Part shown: in pieces, positions 25,221-32,391 of the stretch
Numbering within the stretch: the first letter of the stretch is position 1
How the letters are laid out: every line of letters begins with the position of its first letter
DNA from: Aliiroseovarius sp. M344
GTDB lineage: Bacteria; Pseudomonadota; Alphaproteobacteria; Rhodobacterales; Rhodobacteraceae
Direction: 5' to 3'
DNA: 64,000 bases
Assembly: GCF_025140835.1 (NCBI RefSeq)
Contig: NZ_CP081153.1
Location: 3,146,814 to 3,210,813 of the forward strand
The notes under the pieces: model-generated
What the model saw: the letters and a program-made list of their open reading frames with translations, nothing else
Told to the model about the DNA's origin: nothing
The model's database searches: none
Made by a program: the position numbers and the translations under genes

Positions 25221-28200
25221 TCAAGCAAGCGAAGCGGCCAGTTCCCTTTTTTCGTCCCCTTTGAAAAAGACGTAGTAGAAAACCGGCGCTGCCACCAACG
25301 TCAGAACCGAGGCAAAAGCCAGCCCGCCCATTATTGTCACCGACATCGACACGAAGAACGCGTCAGACAGTAGCGGCGCCATGCCAAGGATCGTCGTGAC
25401 GGCGGCAAGTACGACTGGACGAACTCGTGATGCTGATGCCTCGATCACCGCTTTTCGCAATGGCACGCCTTCGGCGCGAACAAGGTCGATCTCTTCAACC
25501 AAGACGATGCCGTTTTTGATCAACATGCCAGACAGACTCAGCAAGCCCAGAAGCGCGGTGAAGCTGAACGGCAGGCCTGTTCCCAGAAGGCCGACGACAA
25601 CGCCGTTGACCGACATTGGCACCAACAACCAAATGATGATTGGCTGGCGGATCGCGTTAAACAGCAGGATCGAAATCATCACCATGATGAGCACACTTAA
25701 AGGCAGTTGCGCGCCAAGGCTGGCCTGCGCCTTTGTGGAATTCTCAAACTCGCCGCCCCACTCCATCGCATAGCCAGCAGGAAGCGGTATCGCTTCAACT
25801 GCGGCGCGGATTTCAGTGTGGGCCTGTGCGGGCGTGACGCCGGTCGCGACGTCGGCTCCAACCGATATAGTTGGCACACGATTGCGTCGTTGGACCAGAG
25901 TGTTCTCGACCCGGTACTTAAACCCGTCTGTCAGCTGTTCGATCGGCAGATAAGTGCCCGACACAGACGAGAAAACCAGTTGATCTGTCAGGCTGAATTC
26001 CTCTGGTTTTGGACGCCGCATTATGATCGGGATCTGTCGTTCGCGTTCACGGTAAACACCGGCCCGCAAGCCATCTGTGGCAAACAGCAGCGAACTTGCG
26101 ATGTCGTCGCGGTTTACCCCCGCTGTCTGTGCACGTTGCGTAGCATAGACCGGTTCGATCACCAGTTCCTGCTCGCGCCAATCCGTGCGCAGGTTCAGAA
26201 GGTGGTCGGTGCTGTCGGCCATGACCTGCATGGCCTGATTTGCCAACGCGCGCAGCACCGCCGGGTCGCTGCCTGAGAACCTCGCCTGGATAGGGTCACC
26301 GCCGCCGGGGCCAAACACCAACCTCTGAACACGGAACTCGGCCGCAGGGAAGTTGGCCTTGCCGAACGCTTCAAGGCGCGCGTGAATGTCGGGGATCGCA
26401 TCTAGTTCGTTGGTTCGGATGATAAGGTGGCCGTAGCTTTGGTTGTCTTTGCCACCATCATAGGTCAACATGAACCGCACTGCCCCGCGACCTGCATAGG
26501 ACGCGACAGAGGTGACGTTTTCTTCCTTCAAAAGCCAGTCTTCCATGACCTTCAAATCATCTGAAACCTGCTGGATCGCAGTGCCCTGCGGCAGCTTGTA
26601 GTAGACGAAGAACAGAGGCGTGTTCGAATTCGGGAAGAACTGCTGCTTCACCGACCCGAAGCCGACAAAACAGGCCATCGTGATCGCGACAAGTCCCGCG
26701 ATCACCGGCCAGCGGAAGGTCAGCGATTTATCCAGAATTTTCTTGTAGAGCACGAAGAATCTGCCGGAATAGGCATCGTCCGCGTCCTGATTGCCCAGCT
26801 TGAAAAGGTAATGCCCCAACAAGGGTGTCACCGTCAGCGCAAGCACCCATGACAACAGCAGAGAGATCCCGATCACCGCGAACAGCGAGAACAGGAACTC
26901 GCCGGTGGAATCCGGTGACAGGCCAATACCGGCAAACGCCATAATCCCGATCACAGTCGCGCCCAAAAGCGGGATCTGGGTCTTCTTGGCTGCGTCATCG
27001 GCAGCATCTATCGACCGTCGCCCGCGCAGCATCGAGATCTGCATACCTTCGGCAACAACAATCGCGTTATCGACCAACATGCCCATCGCAATGATCAATG
27101 CGCCCAGCGAAATACGCTCCATCTCGATCGAGAAGATGGACATGAACAGGAGCGTTCCCACAACAGTCAGAAGCAGCGTCGATCCGATGACAACTGCTGC
27201 CCGCCACCCCATGAATGCGCCCAGAACGACAATCACGATCCCAACCGACATCGCGAGGTTCTTTAGGAAGTCATTTGAACTTTGTTCGACCACAACGTGC
27301 TGTTGATATATAGGATGCAGTTCTATCCCATGCGGAATGTCAGATGAAAGGTGCGCCAGTCGCGCATCGACACGGTGGCCAACCTTCACGATGTCTTCGG
27401 TGTCCAGACCGGCGATACCAATGGTGAACGCCCCCTCCCCGTTGAAGCGGATGATCTGGTCAGGGGTCGCGCTGCGCCCCCGGCTTACCCGTGCCACATC
27501 AGCGACGTTAAACAGCAACCCGTTCACACCGATGCTGAGCGAGGCAATATCAGACACTGTTTCCGACCCTTCGGCCCCGTGAAACATGATGCGCGTTCCG
27601 TCCTTGTCTAACGACCCGGCTGACGACACAGAGTTGGCAGCAGACACCGCGCCGATGATCGCATTGGGCGGAATGCCCTGATTGAATGACAGCGTCATGT
27701 CAGGTTCGATATAGATCGCTTCTTCCGGAATGCCGGAAAGGTCGACCCCCGCAACGCCATCAACCGCCAAAAGCTCACGTCGCAAGAAGGTGCCGAGCTC
27801 GTATTTCTCAGCGTCCGAGAAGCCGGGCGCGGTCACGGCGTAATACAAGCCAAACACATCGCCGAAGCTGTCATTGACGAAAGGCGGGCGGGCGTTGTCA
27901 GGCAACAAGCGCGCGGTATCGCGGACCCGCGCGCGAAGACGGGTCCAGATCGCAGGCAGCGCATCAGCCGGGTAGGTGGACTTGATCTCAACGTCGATCC
28001 GACTTTCTCCGGGGCGGTTGGTCGAGGTGATCCTTTCGACCTCTTCCATCTTCTGAAGCGCGCTTTCCAGCGGTTCAGAGACTTCTGTCGCCACTTGCGC
28101 AGCACTTGCACCGGGGTATTGCGTCACGACGACGGCCTGTTTGATTGTAAAGGCCGGGTCTTCCAGACGCCCCAGATTGAAGAATCCCCAGATGCCGCCA

Positions 28201-28271
28201 AGCAGCATGGTCAGAATGATCAGCCATGTATAAAGCGGCTTCTCGATCGAGGCGCGTGCGATGTTCAGCAT
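25221..28271 (-). CDS. RND efflux transporter, inner-membrane permease
   Basis: The product (1016 aa) starts at the ATG at 28271 (AAGGGGG upstream). It has the RND layout of 12 helices and two large periplasmic loops. The helix-4 motif GMLVDNAIVVAEG keeps one of the two proton-relay Asp residues (the second is Asn), and helix 10 has GMLIKNGIVLVEE with the relay Lys. It belongs to the AcrB/HAE1-related group (COG0841) rather than the metal CzcA group. It works with the adaptor encoded 10 bp upstream. No TolC-like outer-membrane gene is nearby, so a shared one is likely. Substrates are unknown. Confidence 0.92.
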   Translation of the reverse strand: MLNIARASIEKPLYTWLIILTMLLGGIWGFFNLGRLEDPAFTIKQAVVVTQYPGASAAQVATEVSEPLESALQKMEEVERITSTNRPGESRIDVEIKSTYPADALPAIWTRLRARVRDTARLLPDNARPPFVNDSFGDVFGLYYAVTAPGFSDAEKYELGTFLRRELLAVDGVAGVDLSGIPEEAIYIEPDMTLSFNQGIPPNAIIGAVSAANSVSSAGSLDKDGTRIMFHGAEGSETVSDIASLSIGVNGLLFNVADVARVSRGRSATPDQIIRFNGEGAFTIGIAGLDTEDIVKVGHRVDARLAHLSSDIPHGIELHPIYQQHVVVEQSSNDFLKNLAMSVGIVIVVLGAFMGWRAAVVIGSTLLLTVVGTLLFMSIFSIEMERISLGALIIAMGMLVDNAIVVAEGMQISMLRGRRSIDAADDAAKKTQIPLLGATVIGIMAFAGIGLSPDSTGEFLFSLFAVIGISLLLSWVLALTVTPLLGHYLFKLGNQDADDAYSGRFFVLYKKILDKSLTFRWPVIAGLVAITMACFVGFGSVKQQFFPNSNTPLFFVYYKLPQGTAIQQVSDDLKVMEDWLLKEENVTSVASYAGRGAVRFMLTYDGGKDNQSYGHLIIRTNELDAIPDIHARLEAFGKANFPAAEFRVQRLVFGPGGGDPIQARFSGSDPAVLRALANQAMQVMADSTDHLLNLRTDWREQELVIEPVYATQRAQTAGVNRDDIASSLLFATDGLRAGVYRERERQIPIIMRRPKPEEFSLTDQLVFSSVSGTYLPIEQLTDGFKYRVENTLVQRRNRVPTISVGADVATGVTPAQAHTEIRAAVEAIPLPAGYAMEWGGEFENSTKAQASLGAQLPLSVLIMVMISILLFNAIRQPIIIWLLVPMSVNGVVVGLLGTGLPFSFTALLGLLSLSGMLIKNGIVLVEEIDLVRAEGVPLRKAVIEASASRVRPVVLAAVTTILGMAPLLSDAFFVSMSVTIMGGLAFASVLTLVAAPVFYYVFFKGDEKRELAASLA

Positions 28272-28281
28272 ATCGGCCCCC

Positions 28282-29331
28282 TTAGTTCGTGAAGCCGGTA
28301 AATCGGCGGACCGCGTCACCATCCCGCACGGCCGAGGCACCAGCCGCTACGATTTCATCACCGGCGGACAGACCCGTCAGCAGTTCAAAGTCGCCATTGG
28401 CGGCCGGTTTAACTGTGACTGGCACTGCAGAGACCGTACCTGTATCGCTGTCAGCAGGCATGTACCGCATGACAGATAGGCTGCCATCAGGCGCTGCGAC
28501 AATCGCTGTGGCGGGGATAAGGATACCCGCACTCTCGTGTGTGGCAGACACGCGCACATTCACCGAAGAACCTGGCAAAACCCGCAAATCACTGCGCGGG
28601 GCCATGCCCAACGTTAGCCGATAGGTCTGCCCTGCCTTCGCGGCCTCGGCGTTGAACTCGCGAAGCTCGACTGGCAGTGGCTCGTCACGCGCCGGAAATT
28701 CAGCCATAAACTGCACGTTCATTTCCTTAGACGCGGTTTGAAACAAAATCTCCGGAACGTCGATCTCGATCCGGATTTCGCTCATGTCATGCAAACGAAC
28801 CACCGGGGTGCCGGGGTTGACGGTCACGAAATTGCCGACATCCCGTGATGCAACTAGCGCGTTGAAAGGCGCATAGAGCGTCGCGTTATTCAGATTTCGT
28901 TCGGCCTGCCTGAATGCGATATCTGCCAGATTCAATTGCGTAGTCGCATCATCCAAAGCCACCTGACTGACCGTGTTGCCGCTTAGCTTTGCCAGCCGCT
29001 CCAGCGTTCGTTCCGCCAAGTCCTGCTGAACCGCCGCTTGTTCCAGTGCCAGCGAGAACTGTTCTTGATCCAACTGCACGATCATGGACCCTTTAGGCAC
29101 TAACTCGCCTTCAATCACCGGGAAATCAACAATCTGGCCACCGACCTGAAACGCCAAATCGACACTTTGACGGGCAACAACCTTGCCGAAAAAGACCCGA
29201 CTCATCGTTGCGTCACCCGCCGTGACAGTCATGAGCTTGACGGGTTTAGCTACGTCTTGGGCCGTTACAAACGCGGCGGAGGCGATCAAGGCAACCGCTG
29301 CTGCGGTCAAAGTGCGCAAAGTAAAAAGCAT
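28282..29331 (-). CDS. RND efflux periplasmic adaptor (membrane fusion protein)
   Basis: A 349-residue adaptor with a signal peptide (about 1-24, ending FVTAQD). The domains run in the usual order: a lipoyl half (VVARQSVDLAFQVGGQI), a helical hairpin (about 90-145, EQAAVQQDLAERTLERLAKL), the second lipoyl half (ATLYAPFNALVASRDVG), then beta-barrel and membrane-proximal domains. No lipobox Cys is evident. It links the RND permease to an outer-membrane channel and is the middle gene of the marR-adaptor-permease operon. Confidence 0.92.
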   Translation of the reverse strand: MLFTLRTLTAAAVALIASAAFVTAQDVAKPVKLMTVTAGDATMSRVFFGKVVARQSVDLAFQVGGQIVDFPVIEGELVPKGSMIVQLDQEQFSLALEQAAVQQDLAERTLERLAKLSGNTVSQVALDDATTQLNLADIAFRQAERNLNNATLYAPFNALVASRDVGNFVTVNPGTPVVRLHDMSEIRIEIDVPEILFQTASKEMNVQFMAEFPARDEPLPVELREFNAEAAKAGQTYRLTLGMAPRSDLRVLPGSSVNVRVSATHESAGILIPATAIVAAPDGSLSVMRYMPADSDTGTVSAVPVTVKPAANGDFELLTGLSAGDEIVAAGASAVRDGDAVRRFTGFTN

Positions 29332-29340
29332 AGGGTATCC

Positions 29341-29832
29341 TTAACAGGTCGTGTGTTTCTGGATGTTGGCGTGTATTTTCAAAGAGGTTCTGGCGAAATC
29401 GTTCAGCTCGTCGACAGACAGCCCCAAGGTTTCGCAAAGCAATGTACGGGCAACGACAACCATCATTGACCGCAGATCCCCTCCTGCTGGTGTCAATTTC
29501 AACAGCCAAGCGCGCCGATCATCTGCGTCGCGTTCGCGCACAACCAAACCACGACTTTCCAGCTGATCGGCGGCGGTTGTCATGGTCGAGGGCAGAACAT
29601 TCATCGCGCGCGCCAGCGTTCCAAGGCGTTTTGGCTGGTCTAACCAAACCAGAATCTTTCTCTCAAGATGAGACACTTCAAAACGGCCATCAATGTCGTC
29701 CATCTGCGATTCGATGAAGTTATGCAGCGCGAATACACCAAGCAAGGCACCAAGTTCGGGCTCGATTGGCGCGCCACCGGGATTGTTTACGGCGCCGGTC
29801 GGCGAAACTGGTGTCTTTGTATGAGTCGTCAT
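29341..29832 (-). CDS. MarR-family transcriptional regulator of the efflux operon
   Basis: The product (163 aa) has a MarR winged helix (about 60-125; KRLGTLARAMNVLPSTMTTAADQLESRGLVVRERDADDRR). The DR-rich wing is typical. The ATG at 29832 gives normal MarR length. Alternative in-frame ATGs at 29868 and further upstream would put a palindromic operator candidate inside the gene, so I prefer 29832, although no strong Shine-Dalgarno is visible. It probably represses its own operon and the RND pump until a toxic ligand binds. Confidence 0.85.
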   Translation of the reverse strand: MTTHTKTPVSPTGAVNNPGGAPIEPELGALLGVFALHNFIESQMDDIDGRFEVSHLERKILVWLDQPKRLGTLARAMNVLPSTMTTAADQLESRGLVVRERDADDRRAWLLKLTPAGGDLRSMMVVVARTLLCETLGLSVDELNDFARTSLKIHANIQKHTTC

Positions 29833-29863
29833 GGCGGGCTTATAAGCTTCATTTTTTGAAATA

Positions 29864-29887
29864 TCCATATGGAAAACTAAATTTAGT
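29864..29887. promoter_or_regulatory. Paired palindromes upstream of the MarR gene, candidate operator
   Basis: Two perfect palindromes lie side by side: TCCATATGGA (29864-29873) and ACTAAATTTAGT (29876-29887). They sit 32-55 bp upstream of the preferred marR start in an AT-rich stretch. Position suits autoregulation of the marR-adaptor-RND operon. Binding by this MarR is inferred. Confidence 0.45.
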
Positions 29888-30195
29888 ATCCTGTTGCGTA
29901 TACCAGCTGCGAGATGAACAAGTGCGTCAGGTTGTCCCAACGTAAGCTGACACTTAGCGTTGCGTTGAGCGGAGTCCTCGTCAATCATCAATACGTTAGC
30001 TGAAATCTCCGCCGCGCTTTGCACGGGCGGGATTGATCGCCGTCAGATAATTGGTAAAAAAATGTTACCAGTTTGAGAAATATCAATTGAAATCTGGTTT
30101 TATCTACGTAGTAATTGCGTGGCAGCGCAAAGCTGACCTTTGTCGGCTCACGTTCGAACAAAAGAATATCGAAAACTCGGAGGAGAATTATTTAC
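29888..30195. promoter_or_regulatory. Divergent intergenic region with an FNR-like box before the TRAP genes
   Basis: No gene is visible. TTGAG-AAAT-ATCAA at 30073-30086 matches the FNR consensus at 9 of 10 fixed positions and lies about 115 bp before the TRAP binding-protein ATG. A palindrome TCAATTGA overlaps its right half, so it might be a site for another factor. A strong GGAGGAGAA ribosome-binding site precedes the TRAP gene. Confidence 0.4.
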
Positions 30196-31278
30196 ATGGA
30201 ACGCCGTAAGTTTCTGAAAGGCGCCGCAATCGGTGCCGGCGCAACTGCACTTGCCACACCGGCATTGGCGCAGGGTGGCAAATCAATGACCATCGTGTCG
30301 ACCTGGCCGCGTGACTTCCCGGGCCTTGGTGTCTCGGCACAACGTCTGGCCGCACGTATCGGTGAGCTTTCGGAAGGTGCCCTGAACGTCGAATACTTCG
30401 CCGCTGGCGAACGTGTCGGAGCGCTGGACGTTTTTGACGAAGTCGCATCGGGCAACAGCCAAGCCTATATCGGTGCTGACTACTACTGGACCGGCAAGCA
30501 CCCTGCTTTGGCTTATTTCACAGCCGTGCCCTTCGGCATGTCCTTCGCCGAAATCAACGCTTGGTGCCTTTATGGCGGCGGCATGGATTTGTGGGACAAG
30601 GTTCAGGACCAGTTCGGCCTGAAAGGTCTGCCCGCAGGCAACACCGGCACCCAAGCTGGAGGCTGGTTCAACAAAGAGATCGAAAGCGCAGAAGACTTCA
30701 AAGGTCTGAAAATGCGTATTCCGGGTCTGGGTGGTCAGGTTCTGGCGAAACTGGGCGCATCGACTGTGTCGCTGCCTGGTGGTCAGATCTACGAAAACCT
30801 CGTGTCCGGCACCATCGACGCGACTGAGTGGGTTGGTCCCTATAACGACTACTTCATGAAGTTCTACGAAGCTGCCAAGTATTACTATACTGGCGGTATG
30901 CACGAGCCCGGCGCACAACTGTCGCTGACCTCGAACAAATCGTGGTGGTCGAGCCTGTCGGATTGGGAGCGTTCGGTAATCACCGCTGCTGCCCTCGAAG
31001 AAAACTCCAACTCCTACTTCGAATCCATGGCTTTGAACGGTGAATACCTGACCAAGCTTGTGGACGAGCAAGGCGTGGAAGTGCGCAGCTTCAACGAAGA
31101 TACTTGGGATGCGATGGGCGAGGCCGCCGAGGAAGTGTTCGAAGAAACCGCAAGCTACGATGCATTGGCTGCTGAAGTGAACGACGCCGTGCAATCGAAG
31201 ATGCGCGAAATCGGCCGCGGCATCTCGCTCTTCGAAGGTCAGTTTGTGAACCAGCGTAACCGGATCCTGGATCTGTAG
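30196..31278 (+). CDS. TRAP transporter substrate-binding protein, TakP-like (DctP family)
   Basis: A 360-residue periplasmic receptor. The Tat signal is ERRKFLKGAAIGAG with cleavage near the ALAQG at about 26. It resembles the alpha-keto-acid receptor TakP of Rhodobacter in several stretches (GGGMDLWDK, AGNTGTQAGGWF, LKMRIPGLGG, DATEWVGPYND). It should bind an organic acid, often with a Na+ ion, and pass it to the QM permeases. GGAGG lies upstream of the ATG. A terminator-like hairpin after the gene likely gives excess receptor. Confidence 0.9.
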   Translation: MERRKFLKGAAIGAGATALATPALAQGGKSMTIVSTWPRDFPGLGVSAQRLAARIGELSEGALNVEYFAAGERVGALDVFDEVASGNSQAYIGADYYWTGKHPALAYFTAVPFGMSFAEINAWCLYGGGMDLWDKVQDQFGLKGLPAGNTGTQAGGWFNKEIESAEDFKGLKMRIPGLGGQVLAKLGASTVSLPGGQIYENLVSGTIDATEWVGPYNDYFMKFYEAAKYYYTGGMHEPGAQLSLTSNKSWWSSLSDWERSVITAAALEENSNSYFESMALNGEYLTKLVDEQGVEVRSFNEDTWDAMGEAAEEVFEETASYDALAAEVNDAVQSKMREIGRGISLFEGQFVNQRNRILDL

Positions 31279-31306
31279 ACCGATTCTGACACGAACCTAA
31301 AAAACC

Positions 31307-31335
31307 AAGGGCGGGGAAGGTTCCCCGTCCTTTTT
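31307..31335 (+). terminator. Rho-independent terminator/attenuator after the TRAP receptor gene
   Basis: A strong stem, AAGGGCGGGGAA with TTCCCCGTCCTT (one G-T pair), has a very small loop and runs into TTTTT. It sits 28 bp after the receptor stop and before dctQ, so it likely causes partial termination that favours receptor over permease. Confidence 0.8.
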
Positions 31336-31382
31336 CCAAAGGGTCAGCCAACCATTGACCCTGTGGCCTTTCGGGAGGCGAT

Positions 31383-32381
31383 ATGGCACAAGTTAGCACC
31401 CATCCAGACATTCCAAGACACGGCGATCCCGCGATACTTGCGCGGCTCTTTGGCTGGTGCACATTGACAGTTTTGGCTGCATTCCTGATCAACAACGTCC
31501 TTGTCGTCGGCTTTGGATACCCGGGCACGCAGGCGGCCTTTGGCGGAAACGCAGCCGCCGGGTGGGTTCACATTGCGATCTATGCCGTCGCAATTGCCAT
31601 TGCAGCAGCAATCGTAATGCGCAGCACGACCACCTCGCTGCGCTGGGACGCACACCGGATTCATTGTTTTAACATCTATCTCATTCGCGCATTATTCTGG
31701 GCCGTGTTCCTGATTGGCGTTGCAGATGCCACAATCGCATTCATGCGGGCAGAAAACCTGCTTGAACCTCTGTTGGGGTCCAGCAATGCCCGACTGTTCA
31801 GCCGCCCAAGCTGGGTTGGCTCCTGGGTTCACATGCCGCTGATCGTGATCGCGTTCGGCATCGCCACCGTGACACGGACGCTTGGCTTTTTCTGGCTCGC
31901 CTTCTTGATCGTGATCGCCGAACTTCTGATCGTCATCTCGCGCTTCGTATTCAGCTATGAACAAGCGCTGATGGGTGACCTCGTGCGGTATTGGTATGCG
32001 GCGCTGTTCCTGTTCTCATCCGCCTATACGCTGTTTGACGAAGGCCATGTCCGCGTTGACGTTCTGTATGCCGGCTTTGGCAGATCAACCCGCGGTATCG
32101 TCAACGGTATTGGTACGATCCTGTTGGGGATGAGCACCGCTTGGGTCATTCTGGCCGTCGGTTTTGGCGGAAAGCAGTCGATCATCAATGCCCCGATCAG
32201 CAGCTTTGAGATTTCGCAGGCTGGTCCTTTTGGCCTGTACACAAAATACCAAATGGCTGCCTTCATCGGGCTGTTTGCCATCACCATGCTGATCCAATTC
32301 GTCAGCTATTTTTTCGAAGCCGTGGCTGACAAACGAGACGAGCCCGGACATCGTGAAATCATGCAACCTTCTGCGCACTGA
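31383..32381 (+). CDS. TRAP transporter small permease (DctQ), enlarged
   Basis: The product has 332 aa, whereas ordinary DctQ has about 160-220. The N-terminal half adds extra membrane helices (about 23-45, 60-80, 100-125) before the DctQ-like part (about 150-315; VIAELLIVISRFVF, then FLFSSAYTLFDEGHVRVDVLY, which is the DctQ signature region). Enlarged DctQ proteins occur in TRAP systems of the mannitol/chloroaromatic type. It lies between the receptor and DctM, 10 bp before the latter. Confidence 0.85.
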   Translation: MAQVSTHPDIPRHGDPAILARLFGWCTLTVLAAFLINNVLVVGFGYPGTQAAFGGNAAAGWVHIAIYAVAIAIAAAIVMRSTTTSLRWDAHRIHCFNIYLIRALFWAVFLIGVADATIAFMRAENLLEPLLGSSNARLFSRPSWVGSWVHMPLIVIAFGIATVTRTLGFFWLAFLIVIAELLIVISRFVFSYEQALMGDLVRYWYAALFLFSSAYTLFDEGHVRVDVLYAGFGRSTRGIVNGIGTILLGMSTAWVILAVGFGGKQSIINAPISSFEISQAGPFGLYTKYQMAAFIGLFAITMLIQFVSYFFEAVADKRDEPGHREIMQPSAH

Positions 32382-32391
32382 GGTCTGACCT

